From positions 1 through 64,000 of the forward strand of contig JADGNZ010000001.1 in the NCBI GenBank assembly GCA_017883205.1: a stretch of 64,000 nucleotides of DNA, given 5' to 3'. The first letter of the stretch is position 1. Each line of letters begins with the position of its first letter. A program made the position numbers and the translations under genes. The notes under the pieces were generated by a model. It ran no database searches. It was not told the DNA's origin and worked only from the letters and a program-made list of their open reading frames with translations. This stretch comes from Thermoanaerobaculia bacterium (lineage in GTDB: Bacteria; Acidobacteriota; Thermoanaerobaculia; Gp7-AA8). Of this stretch, positions 35,308 through 43,368 are shown piece by piece.

Positions 35308-35517
35308 ATGCGATTCAACACCGACGAAGTGAAGGGCAAGATCAACCAGGCGAGCGGAGCCGTGAAAGAGAACATCGGCCGCGTCAAAGGCGATCCCGTG
35401 ATGGAGAACGAAGGCGCCGGCCAGCGCGCCAGCGGCAAAATCGAAGCCGGCTTCGGCAAGACCCGCCGCAAAGTGGGCGAGGCTGTGAAAGACCTCGGCG
35501 ACAAGCTGGGGAAGTAG
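35308..35517 (+). CDS. CsbD-like stress protein
   Basis: 69 aa, the usual size. MRFNTDEVKGKINQASGAVKENIGRVKGD is the CsbD family start, followed by GAGQRASGKIEAGFGKTRRKVGEAVKDLGDKLGK. These highly charged helical proteins accumulate under general stress; their molecular role is unknown. The start has a strong Shine-Dalgarno (AAGGAGA) 8 nt upstream, so an in-frame ATG at 35275 is not used. A bidirectional terminator follows. Confidence 0.93.
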   Translation: MRFNTDEVKGKINQASGAVKENIGRVKGDPVMENEGAGQRASGKIEAGFGKTRRKVGEAVKDLGDKLGK

Positions 35518-35531
35518 GAAAAAACAACGCA

Positions 35532-35565
35532 CGGCGAGAAACCCAGCAGGTAGGGTTTCTCGCCG
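35532..35565. terminator. Bidirectional Rho-independent terminator
   Basis: Thirteen-bp perfect arms (CGGCGAGAAACCC, 35532-35544, and 35553-35565) with an 8-nt loop. On the minus strand it is followed by TGCGTTGTTTTTT and on the plus strand by TTATT. It separates csbD from the convergent gene at 35587. Confidence 0.85.
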
Positions 35566-35586
35566 TTATTGCTCATCGCTTGCGCC

Positions 35587-35877
35587 CTAGTGATCGATGA
35601 TGATCTCCGGGTCGAGTGTTTGGTAGCCCGTTGACTCAACAGCGTATTCCAGCGTGCCCGGGGCCGTGAATGGTCCGCACTCCGCCTTCCAGACTCCACC
35701 AGTTCCGGTCGTGACGGGGTTCGGCCAATCCGATCCAGGCTTGAACTTGATCTGGAAATCGCCGTCGTGACATGACCACAGCACCTTCGTTTTACCCGAT
35801 ACCGAAACCTTGACATGTGCGTCGTCGACGGTGATCGTCTTGGAGCCGCTGACCAGCGTCACTTTTACATTAGCCAT
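35587..35877 (-). CDS. Hypothetical small beta-sheet protein, 96 aa
   Basis: It starts MANVKVTLVSGSKTITVDDAHVKVSVSGKTKVLW, with alternating hydrophobic residues typical of a beta sandwich, and contains two cysteines (WSCHDG, KAECGPF). No signal peptide is seen. The Shine-Dalgarno (AGGGAGG) is strong. No family is recognised; an immunoglobulin-like or cupredoxin-like fold is a guess. It is 37 nt downstream of the kinase-TPR gene on the same strand and may be co-transcribed with it. Confidence 0.7.
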   Translation of the reverse strand: MANVKVTLVSGSKTITVDDAHVKVSVSGKTKVLWSCHDGDFQIKFKPGSDWPNPVTTGTGGVWKAECGPFTAPGTLEYAVESTGYQTLDPEIIIDH

Positions 35878-35913
35878 ACTGCCTCCCTCTTTCCCGATGC
35901 CAAAGGACAGTCT

Positions 35914-38499
35914 CTATTGTACGCGCACTGCAAATTCTGTTTTGTAGTCCGCCGATTCACGCAATATTGAAAACTCAGGGTTGCGCTCGATCTCGGCCCG
36001 GCTGTAGCCTTTATCCACGGCGCGTTTCAAGTACTGCACGGCCGACTGCTTGTCGCCTGCAGCGTTGGCGACTACGCCGGCGTTATACAGGACATAGATG
36101 TTTGCGGGATCGCCCGAAACCGCCGTGGCGATTTCACGGGCAGCATTACTAGTGTCACCGCGCTTGGCAAGGCATGCTGCCAGCCTAGCTCGCGCGGCAC
36201 TGTCGGTTGGATTCAACTGTAGATCTGATTTCCCCAGCCGGATGGCCTCGTCGTAGGCTTTCGCCGCTTTCGAATCGGCTCCAGGCACCCATCTGTAGGC
36301 ATCACCGAGGTTGAGCCAGATAACCTGACGCTTCGGGAGCATTGCCGCAGCGCGCTCGAACGCCGCAGCAGCGTCGGCGTACCGTCCAAGATAGTAATGA
36401 GACATCCCAAGGTTCGAGTAGGCTGAGGCGGTGGGTTGTATTGCAATGCTCTTCGACAATACCTGTACTGCATCCTCGTATCGCCCCAAGCGCAAATACG
36501 CGCCGCCCAGGTTGGTATAGCTCCGCACACTCTCGGGGCTCAAGCTCACGGCCTTCTGAAACATCGAGATTCCTTCAGTCGGTCTTCCGTGCTCGGCGTA
36601 GAACGCGCCCAACTTGTTGTAACCGCCCCAATAGTTTGGCTGCAAGCCGATTGACTCCTTGTAAGCCTTCTCGGCCTCAGGCAACCTGCCTTGCTGTTCG
36701 TATGTCTCTGCCAAACCGAGGATAGCGTCCGCATTTGTCGGCTGTTGGGCCAAAGCTGCGTTGTACTCTTTGATTGCGTCCGGAAGGCTTCCTGTCACTC
36801 TTCGCAACTCCGCAAGCGTTACGTGCACGTCGGGGTTCTGCGGGTCCGCAGTGATCGCCCTTTCGCACGCTGCCGCAGCGGGCGTCGCCCATTTCCCGTC
36901 GTGCGTCAATTGGTACTTTGCCAGATACGCACGCCCGAGCGCCGCTTGAATCGACGCCGAGCTGCTTTGCGCGGCCAGCCCCTCGAGGATGTGAATGGCG
37001 CTGTCGACCTCGGGTTCGCTGTCGTAGCGGCGGAGGTGGCCGAGGGCTTCGAGGTAGCGGGTTTGCGAGACGCTGCTGTCGGGGACGGCGGCGCGGAAAG
37101 CGGGTGCGCCGAGCTGTAGCGACGCGGCGATGCTGTCGGCAAGTTTGTCCTGGATCGTGAAGAGGTCGGAGGCGGAGCCTTCGATCAGGTCGCCTGAATG
37201 CGACGTCCCCTTCGCCAGGTCGACGATCTCGTAGGCAATACGCACTCGGTCGCCGGCGCGCTGCATCGAGCCGGTCAGCACGACGTTTGCGCCGAGGTTG
37301 TGGCCGGCCTTTTGGGGGTTCGTTTCTGCAAGGGCTTCGGGTGTTGTCGGCCGCATCACCTGCACCGAGGTGAAGTGTGCCAGACGGGCAGAGAGCGTCT
37401 CGGCCAGACCTTCGACGACGAGCTGTCCGTTCGGTTCGCCCGTCAGGTTCTTGAAAGGCATGACGGCCAGATACTTCTTCGATGCCGCTGCGGGTGCTGC
37501 GGCTGTCGTCGCTGCGTGGCGTTGCCAGACGGCAGCCGTGCCGGCCAGCAGAAGGACGACGCCGGCGATTGCGGCGATCATCAACCGCTTCCGCGAGATT
37601 TTCGGAGGCCGCGGCCGCTCCTCCGACCGCGTCTTCGTGGCGAAGCGGTCGCGGATGTTGTGCAGATCGGTGGCGAGGTCGCGCGTCGACGAATACCGAT
37701 CCTTCGCGTTCTTCGAAAGCAGCCGGTCGACGATCCCGCAGAACGCTTGCGGCACTTGCGCGTTGAAACGCGCGATCGAAGGGATCTCGCGGTGCAGAAT
37801 CGCCGACAGCGTATCGATCGCGTTCTCGGCTTCGAATGCTGCCGCTCCCGTCGACAGCTCGTACAAGATCGCGCCGAGCGCGAACTGATCGGAACGGAAA
37901 TCGAGGCCCTTGCCTGTGGCCTGCTCCGGCGACATGTAGCCGATCGTGCCGAGGATGGTGCCCGGGTTCGTTCCCGGCATGTCAAGCCGTGCCGTGTCCT
38001 CTTCCTCTTCTTTCGTTCCGACCATTTTGGCCAGACCGAAGTCGAGGATCTTGACGTAGCCGTCCTTCGTCACCATCACGTTCTCGGGCTTGAGATCGCG
38101 ATGGATGATTCCCTGCTCGTGCGCGGCGGCCAGACCGTCGGCGATCTGCGCGGCGATGTCGAGTGTTCTGCGGTTCGGCAGCGGCCCGTCCGCGAGAAGG
38201 TTGCGCAGGTCGCGCCCTTCGATGTACTCCATCACGATGTAGGGCGAGCCTGAGCTCTTGTCCATGCCCACTTCGTAGATCGTGACGATGTTCGGATGAT
38301 TGAGCGCCGACGCGGCACGGGCCTCGCGCGTGAAGCGGACCAACGTCTCGCGGTCGCCGGAGAGGCGCACGGGCAAGAGCTTGATCGCCACCTTCCGGCC
38401 CAGCGAGGGGTCGCGGGCGACATAAACCTCGCCCATCCCACCGGCTCCGATGGGTCCGAGGATCTGGTACTGCCCGAGTTGTTCGCGCGTTGCGTTCAT
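35914..38499 (-). CDS. Membrane Ser/Thr protein kinase with TPR sensor domain
   Basis: 861 aa from ATG 38499. The kinase domain (11-275) has the glycine loop GAGGMGEV, Lys40, catalytic HRDLKPEN (Asp135) and DFGLAK (Asp153), so it should be active. A membrane helix (about 310-330) leads to a TolB/adenylate-cyclase-associated domain (KKYLAVMPFKNLTGEP, about 345-475), then about nine TPR motifs to the C-terminus. This Pkn/TPR layout is common in Acidobacteria and Myxobacteria. The substrate is unknown. An upstream in-frame ATG (38547) would add 16 unlikely residues. Confidence 0.92.
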   Translation of the reverse strand: MNATREQLGQYQILGPIGAGGMGEVYVARDPSLGRKVAIKLLPVRLSGDRETLVRFTREARAASALNHPNIVTIYEVGMDKSSGSPYIVMEYIEGRDLRNLLADGPLPNRRTLDIAAQIADGLAAAHEQGIIHRDLKPENVMVTKDGYVKILDFGLAKMVGTKEEEEDTARLDMPGTNPGTILGTIGYMSPEQATGKGLDFRSDQFALGAILYELSTGAAAFEAENAIDTLSAILHREIPSIARFNAQVPQAFCGIVDRLLSKNAKDRYSSTRDLATDLHNIRDRFATKTRSEERPRPPKISRKRLMIAAIAGVVLLLAGTAAVWQRHAATTAAAPAAASKKYLAVMPFKNLTGEPNGQLVVEGLAETLSARLAHFTSVQVMRPTTPEALAETNPQKAGHNLGANVVLTGSMQRAGDRVRIAYEIVDLAKGTSHSGDLIEGSASDLFTIQDKLADSIAASLQLGAPAFRAAVPDSSVSQTRYLEALGHLRRYDSEPEVDSAIHILEGLAAQSSSASIQAALGRAYLAKYQLTHDGKWATPAAAACERAITADPQNPDVHVTLAELRRVTGSLPDAIKEYNAALAQQPTNADAILGLAETYEQQGRLPEAEKAYKESIGLQPNYWGGYNKLGAFYAEHGRPTEGISMFQKAVSLSPESVRSYTNLGGAYLRLGRYEDAVQVLSKSIAIQPTASAYSNLGMSHYYLGRYADAAAAFERAAAMLPKRQVIWLNLGDAYRWVPGADSKAAKAYDEAIRLGKSDLQLNPTDSAARARLAACLAKRGDTSNAAREIATAVSGDPANIYVLYNAGVVANAAGDKQSAVQYLKRAVDKGYSRAEIERNPEFSILRESADYKTEFAVRVQ

Positions 38500-38749
38500 C
38501 GGAGAGGGGACTAACGCGATTCTACGGCCCTCCGAGACATAAGGCACATCTTTCGACGGACGTCCACTCGCGAACTCGAATGGACATCCTCACGAGGAGG
38601 TGTGACGTCGGCGCGCGGTAGACCGCCGCCGCGTTGGCGGAGGCGGGAGTCGGAAACCGGGGGTCGGGTGTCGGAGCATTCGATCCGACCCGCCTCATGT
38701 GACGCCGGAAGAGTACCGGCGCATTGCGCTACAACGCTGAGACCCTTTG
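38500..38749. other. Intergenic region, 250 bp
   Basis: No gene was found between the kinase start and the desaturase stop. It holds a short single-sided run of the GGGAGTC/GGGTGTC heptamer family (about 38645-38675) without an obvious right arm. The kinase promoter must lie here, but no clear hexamers are seen. Confidence 0.5.
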
Positions 38750-39871
38750 CTACGCTGCTTCCGGCATGCTGCGCAGCGTGCGCACGACCCACTTCCACTG
38801 GCGACGCGACTGCTTCACGTGAAGACGCGACGCGCGGCGTGTTTCGCGCCACGCTTTCGAAAGCCCCTCGGCTTTCTCCTCAGCGTGCTGACGCCAGAGT
38901 TTCAGCGCCGTCTCGAGATGCTCCATCGCCACGTGCGCGCGGCGGCGGATCTCATCGCCGAGCGAGCCCGAGGTCGTTTCGATCTGTGTCTTGACCGTGC
39001 GAAGCGCAGCCTGCATGCGCGCCTGTTCGATCTGCGGCAGCGGCGTCGTGCGGAGCTCCGAGGCGAGACCGAGCGAGCGGAAGGCCGTGATCAGCCACTT
39101 CGAAGGATCCCACTGGTACCAGCGGATCCCGTTGCGGAAGTCGGTGGGAAAACGGTGGTGGAAGCTGTGGTAGCCCTCGCCCAGCGTCAGCAGCGCCACC
39201 ATCCAGTTGTCGCGCGCCGAAACCTCGGCATTGAAGAGCGGCTTGCCGACCATGTGCGCGAGCGAGTTGACGAAGAAAGTCGTGTGATGGATGACGACGA
39301 TGCGGAGGAAGCCGCCCCAGAGCAATCCCGCGATCGGATCGCCGAACGCGGCGCCAATCAGCGTGGGGATGCCGAAGCCGGCCACGATCAGGATGACCTT
39401 GTGCCAGCGGTATTGCCACATCACGATCGGGTTTTTCAGCAGGTCAGGCGCGTTCGCGAAGGTCGTATCGAAATCTTCGTTCTTGTTGAAGATCCAGAAG
39501 ATGTGTGCCCACCAGAATCCGCGCTGGATGTTGTACGGATCCCAATCCTTGTCGACATGTTTGTGGTGAACGCGATGCGCGGACGACCACCAGAGAATCG
39601 AGTTCTCCGCGGCCATCGCTCCGAAAAACGCGAAGAAGGCCTGCACGATCGGCGAAGCCTCATATGTCTTGTGCGAGAAGAAGCGGTGGTAGCCGGCGCA
39701 GATCGAGAAACCGACCGCGGCATACATGCCCATGAGGAGAGCGAGCATCCAGAAGTGGAAGCCGTGCGACCACGTCCAGGCCACGGTTCCTACGATGCCG
39801 ATGATCGGTGTGAGAGAGAGGAACGCGATGTTCACCCAGTCTTTTTTTTGATGCGTCTGCGCTGTGCTGAT
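38750..39871 (-). CDS. Acyl-lipid/acyl-CoA delta-9 fatty acid desaturase
   Basis: 373 aa if the start is the codon at 39871. It is a membrane di-iron desaturase with three histidine boxes: HRFFSH, HRVHHKH and GEGYHSFHH, about four membrane helices, and a charged C-terminal helical extension (about 95 residues) beyond the usual end. It introduces a cis double bond into acyl chains to keep membranes fluid. The start is odd. Homology and a perfect GGAGG Shine-Dalgarno (39882-39878) point to an ATC at 39871 (reading STAQTHQKKDWVN); the in-frame ATG is at 39967 and a GTG at 39835. Confidence 0.88.
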   Translation of the reverse strand: MSTAQTHQKKDWVNIAFLSLTPIIGIVGTVAWTWSHGFHFWMLALLMGMYAAVGFSICAGYHRFFSHKTYEASPIVQAFFAFFGAMAAENSILWWSSAHRVHHKHVDKDWDPYNIQRGFWWAHIFWIFNKNEDFDTTFANAPDLLKNPIVMWQYRWHKVILIVAGFGIPTLIGAAFGDPIAGLLWGGFLRIVVIHHTTFFVNSLAHMVGKPLFNAEVSARDNWMVALLTLGEGYHSFHHRFPTDFRNGIRWYQWDPSKWLITAFRSLGLASELRTTPLPQIEQARMQAALRTVKTQIETTSGSLGDEIRRRAHVAMEHLETALKLWRQHAEEKAEGLSKAWRETRRASRLHVKQSRRQWKWVVRTLRSMPEAA

Positions 39872-39976
39872 GGTGCACCTCCGAATGTGCGGACATACGA
39901 TAACCCTGATCGGCGAGGTCGTATTGCCAAAATCGCTGCCGGGTCCGGTGGTTGACAAGGATGACACGCAACATTC

Positions 39977-40020
39977 TACGAAGTTCTTCGTTGACAGCTA
40001 CGAGTTGTTTCGTACATGAT
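39977..40020 (+). promoter_or_regulatory. Promoter with two tandem operator palindromes (TACGA-N6-TCGTA)
   Basis: TTGACA (39991-39996) with an 18-nt spacer to CATGAT (40015-40020) forms the promoter of the 40043 gene. Two matching inverted repeats cover it: TACGA-AGTTCT-TCGTT (39977-39992) and TACGA-GTTGTT-TCGTA (39999-40014). Their centres are 22 bp apart, two helical turns. One overlaps the -35 and the other fills the spacer, so a dimeric repressor bound side by side would block transcription. Confidence 0.7.
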
Positions 40021-40042
40021 CCGCAAACGAAGGAGAAACCCG

Positions 40043-41107
40043 ATGAAAACCGCACTCTTGATCCTCCTCGCCGTCGCCATCTGCTTCACCGTCTACGCCG
40101 CCAGCGATTCCCGCAACGGTGTCTGGACCGCGGAGCTGAATACCGACGGCTCCGCCCTCCAGCTCACACTTTTTCGAGGCAATCACGAGTCAGAGCGGGG
40201 CCTCGGCCGCGGGATGAATAACGTGATGGGCTTCGAGCTGTCGCTCGGCTCGCTGACCGGGCTCACGTCCGCCGACATCAAATCGACCGCGGCGAACGTG
40301 CAGTTCGCGATGTCGCGCCCGGCTGGCAAGATCAGCTTCGAAGGGCGCTTCTCCGACGGCAACGGAGCGGGGAACTTCAAGTTCGCGCCGAGCGAGGCCT
40401 TCGTGCGCGAGATGGCCACCCTCGGCTACACGCCGTTCAAGGATGATGAGCTGCTCATGTTCGCGACCACGGACTTCACTCCGCAGACCGTTCGCGATCT
40501 GCGCGCGCTCGGTTATCAGCCGACGCAGAAGGAGATCATCGAGGCGGCCATCTTCAGGATCGACGCGAACGCGATTCGTGAATTCACCCGCCTCGGTTAT
40601 CCGAATCTCACCTTTCGCGAGCTCGTCAACTTCCGCGTCGGTAACGTGAACGCCGCTTTCGTCACCGGCATGCGCGAGCTTGGTTATACCGACATCTCCG
40701 CGCACAAGCTCGCCAATCTGGCAATCCTGGGGGTCACGCCCGCGTATGTGCACGAGCTGCGCGCGGCAGGCCTGAAGGATCTGTCCGCGCACGAAGCCGA
40801 GCAGCTTCGTATCGGCGACATCACCCCCGCGAAGATCACCGAATACAAGCGCCTCGGCTACACGCTCAGTTCGCACGAGCTGAGCGAGTTCGGCATCCAG
40901 GGCGTGACGCCGAAGACAATCGAAGAGCTCAACGCCATGGGCTACGGGCACCTCACCGCGCACCAACTCGTGGAGATGCGCATCTTCGGAGTGACCCCCG
41001 ACTACATCCGCAAGGTCGAGGCAAGTGGATACAAAGGCGTCCCTGTCGAGAAGCTGATCAAGCTGCGGATGAGCGGCGCGGACGAGTTGATGACCGGCGG
41101 AAAGTAG
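40043..41107 (+). CDS. Exported helical-repeat protein (BlaR1-associated-type repeats)
   Basis: 354 aa with a signal peptide (MKTALLILLAVAICFTVYAAS) and a Shine-Dalgarno (AAGGAGA). An N-terminal beta domain (about 22-125) is followed by about seven repeats of about 27 residues, each like GVTPxYIxELRALGYxxLSAHELxxLRI. I recall the same repeats at the C-terminus of M56/BlaR1-type sensor proteases in Acidobacteria and Gemmatimonadetes, usually beside BlaI-like repressors. Here they occur in a free secreted protein under a double-operator promoter. Ligand and function are unknown. Confidence 0.8.
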   Translation: MKTALLILLAVAICFTVYAASDSRNGVWTAELNTDGSALQLTLFRGNHESERGLGRGMNNVMGFELSLGSLTGLTSADIKSTAANVQFAMSRPAGKISFEGRFSDGNGAGNFKFAPSEAFVREMATLGYTPFKDDELLMFATTDFTPQTVRDLRALGYQPTQKEIIEAAIFRIDANAIREFTRLGYPNLTFRELVNFRVGNVNAAFVTGMRELGYTDISAHKLANLAILGVTPAYVHELRAAGLKDLSAHEAEQLRIGDITPAKITEYKRLGYTLSSHELSEFGIQGVTPKTIEELNAMGYGHLTAHQLVEMRIFGVTPDYIRKVEASGYKGVPVEKLIKLRMSGADELMTGGK

Positions 41108-41166
41108 CCGCGCCTCGGGAGCAATGGCAGCAACCACATCGGCCTCGCCGATGTGAGAATGTCGCG

Positions 41167-41916
41167 GTGATCAAGCTTGCCTACCGCTCCCCGTACGATT
41201 GGGACGGAATCCTCAAGTTCCTCCGCCCGCGTGCCATCGCCGGACTGGAAACGATCGACGACGTTGCATACGTGCGTGGCTCCGTTCGCGTAACGCATGA
41301 CGCCGCCGGCAACGCGATCAACGTCAGTGACAAATCGGCGGCGGATCAGGTCCGCAAGATCTTCGACATCGATGCCGACATCGAGACGATCGAAAAACAC
41401 TTCGCGCGTGACCCAACGCTCGGTCCGCTCGTCCGCGCGCATCGCGGCATCCGCGTGCCAGGAACATGGGACTCATTCGAGATGGCAATCCGCGCCATCG
41501 TCGGCCAGCAGATCAGCGTCGCCGGTGCCACGACGCTGATGGCGCGGATCGCCACGCGACACGGCATCACGCCGCTCTCGCTCATGCGCGCACGCACGAA
41601 CCCGGGCATGCCCCAAGCGCGCTGGAGCTCGATTCGCGGCCTGGCGAAAGCCGTCGCCCGCGGCGAAGTCTCGTTCACGCGCGGCGCGACCTTGGATGAG
41701 TCGATCGAGCGACTGACCGCGCTGCCCGGCATCGGCCCGTGGACCGCGCACTACATCGCCATGCGCGCCCTCCGCGAGCCCGACGCCTTCCCCCACAGCG
41801 ACCTCGGCATCCGCAAAGCCGCCGGCACGACCAGCGACCGCGAGCTCCTCGCCCGCGCCGAAGCCTGGCGGCCGTACCGGTCGTACGCGACGATGCTGCT
41901 CTGGCGCAGTTTGTAG
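41167..41916 (+). CDS. alkA: DNA-3-methyladenine glycosylase II
   Basis: 249 aa. It removes alkylated bases from DNA. An AlkA_N-like domain (1-90) precedes the HhH-GPD domain: the hairpin LPGIGPWTAHYIAMRAL and the catalytic Asp in DAFPHSDLGIRKA. The start is a GTG, 6 nt after GAGAAT. It is followed 110 bp later by ogt, so two alkylation-repair routes are encoded side by side. Confidence 0.9.
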   Translation: MIKLAYRSPYDWDGILKFLRPRAIAGLETIDDVAYVRGSVRVTHDAAGNAINVSDKSAADQVRKIFDIDADIETIEKHFARDPTLGPLVRAHRGIRVPGTWDSFEMAIRAIVGQQISVAGATTLMARIATRHGITPLSLMRARTNPGMPQARWSSIRGLAKAVARGEVSFTRGATLDESIERLTALPGIGPWTAHYIAMRALREPDAFPHSDLGIRKAAGTTSDRELLARAEAWRPYRSYATMLLWRSL

Positions 41917-41925
41917 CTAGCAGGA

Positions 41926-42012
41926 TTTATCCGCAGATGTCGCAGATGTTCGCAGATAGTTCAAAACCGCGTCGCTCTCATCTGCGAAACATCTGCGTCA
42001 TCTGCGGATAAA
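41926..42012. repeat. Inverted repeat with short tandem arms (CGCAGATGT type)
   Basis: The left arm 41926-41958 has three CGCAGAT-containing units (TATCCGCAGATGTCGCAGATG...), and the right arm 41976-42012 has ATCTGCG units ending TCTGCGGATAAA. It spans the alkA-ogt spacer and may supply the TAAAAT promoter element of ogt. Confidence 0.85.
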
Positions 42013-42026
42013 ATACCTATCGCCCG

Positions 42027-42506
42027 ATGCTGCGCTACACATTCACCGACACCCCAATCGGAGCAATCCTCATCGCCGGTGACAGCGAATCCATCGTCGA
42101 GATCCACTTCGCCGGAGCAAAGCCAAAGCCCGATTGGATTCGCGACGACGATGCATTCCCCGAGGCGGCCGGCCAGTTGCGCGCCTACTTCGCCGGCGAG
42201 CTGCAAACCTTCGCGCTTCCACTGGCCCCGCAAGGAACCGAGTTCCAAATGTCCGTCTGGCGCGCGCTGCAACAGATCCCCTACGGCGAAACGACGACCT
42301 ACTCCACCATCGCCAATCGGATCGGGCGGCCCGCCGCAATCCGCGCCGTCGGCGCCGCCAACGGCGCCAACCCCATCCCGATCGTAATCCCGTGCCACCG
42401 CGTAATCGGCACCAACGGCTCCATGACCGGCTTCGGCGGCGGAATCGACGTAAAGCGAAGACTACTCGCCCTCGAAGCGCGGGTGGCGGGGCAGGCGCTG
42501 TTCTAG
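42027..42506 (+). CDS. ogt: Methylated-DNA-protein-cysteine methyltransferase
   Basis: 159 aa. It transfers methyl groups from O6-methylguanine to its own cysteine and is used once. The active-site motif IVIPCHRVIG contains Cys123, and the helix-turn-helix YGETTTYSTIANRIGRPAAIRAVGAAN with its Arg finger precedes it. TAAAAT or TACCTA lies 7-12 nt upstream of the ATG within the repeat, with no Shine-Dalgarno. It stands alone after alkA. Confidence 0.93.
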   Translation: MLRYTFTDTPIGAILIAGDSESIVEIHFAGAKPKPDWIRDDDAFPEAAGQLRAYFAGELQTFALPLAPQGTEFQMSVWRALQQIPYGETTTYSTIANRIGRPAAIRAVGAANGANPIPIVIPCHRVIGTNGSMTGFGGGIDVKRRLLALEARVAGQALF

Positions 42507-42576
42507 CGAATGAGCAGCGTTTGCCGAGCAGCCTCGTGTTGTGCGTGAACCGTCACACATCACAAAGATGGTCGTT

Positions 42577-42957
42577 TCAAACTCTCAGAAGGTCGGTTAA
42601 GAATTCGTCGACTCCGGCGACCTGATAACGCACCGCTTCCAGTAGATCATTTAGCGCAGGATTATCTGGCACTTTCCACACGGGATTCTGCTGTGCGTCT
42701 ATGATCTCTAAGACTACACGCTCACGCACACCAAAGATGCCGCCGAACGGTCCGTTATCCGTAGACGTGTGCGGTTCTATTTTGTAAAGACGCAATCCTT
42801 TATCTTTGTGTGTAGTGCGATACACCATTTGTATGTTTGGGTTTTGTTTCGGAACATAGGACGACCATTTGAGTCGGTTCTCTTGTGTTCGCTCGATAAG
42901 ATCGGCGACTAGTTGCACCCACTTGTCAGGTTTGTCGACCATGGCTACGGCTCCCAA
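42577..42957 (-). CDS. Hypothetical protein, 126 aa, in a lower-GC gene pair
   Basis: A soluble alpha/beta protein (MVDKPDKWVQLVADLIERTQENRLKWSSYVPK...VERVVLEIID...) with no recognised family. Its codon use has more A and T than neighbouring genes, which suggests acquisition. It overlaps the membrane-anchored gene upstream by 13 nt, so the two are probably translated together and act together. The start could be ATG 42957 or the internal ATG at codon 6 (42942). Confidence 0.6.
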   Translation of the reverse strand: MGAVAMVDKPDKWVQLVADLIERTQENRLKWSSYVPKQNPNIQMVYRTTHKDKGLRLYKIEPHTSTDNGPFGGIFGVRERVVLEIIDAQQNPVWKVPDNPALNDLLEAVRYQVAGVDEFLTDLLRV

Positions 42958-43364
42958 TTGTAATCGCTTTGCACTTCTTTGAAGGTAAGCAGGAGCGTTC
43001 GGATGGCGACGTATAGCTGGCGGGCGTCGGATGCCGAACGGGGGAAGTTTAGCTCTATGCGACTAGCGAGGCTCTCGGCTGCTGCTCTAGGAGCGCCACT
43101 ACTTTTCTTCGCGAGTGACCGGATGAGCACGGCTGCTTCCGCAAGTTCCAGCTCGATGCTTTGCCTGGAACCTTCGAAGTCGCTGAGTAGTGACGACAAG
43201 TTTGACGCACGCTCGTTCAGCGACGCAATCACTTCCGGCACGCGAGCCCGAAACGTGTAGAACGCCCTTAGTTTTCTGACGTTTAACCAAACAACAGCGC
43301 TGACCATTAGGCCCATCACAGAAGCGATGTCTGCTGCCAGCGCGAGCGTGTGTTGCCAGCCCAT
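42945..43364 (-). CDS. Hypothetical single-span membrane protein, 139 aa
   Basis: One N-terminal membrane helix (about 8-28, AADIASVMGLMVSAVVWLNV) is followed by a basic stretch (RKLRAFYTFRARVPEVI) and a long helical cytoplasmic part (about 50-135). The family is not recognised. It starts 4 nt after mnmA stops, on the same strand, and overlaps the next gene. The pair could be an inserted module using mnmA's transcript. A membrane anchor plus a small soluble partner is a layout seen in some defence or signalling pairs, but nothing here proves that. Confidence 0.6.
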   Translation of the reverse strand: MGWQHTLALAADIASVMGLMVSAVVWLNVRKLRAFYTFRARVPEVIASLNERASNLSSLLSDFEGSRQSIELELAEAAVLIRSLAKKSSGAPRAAAESLASRIELNFPRSASDARQLYVAIRTLLLTFKEVQSDYNWEP

Positions 43365-43368
43365 AAGC

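Noticed and set aside
39977-40014. BlaI/MecI operator identity of the tandem palindromes.
   Set aside because: The known BlaI/MecI core (TACA...TGTA) differs from TACGA-N6-TCGTA, so only a generic repressor operator is claimed.
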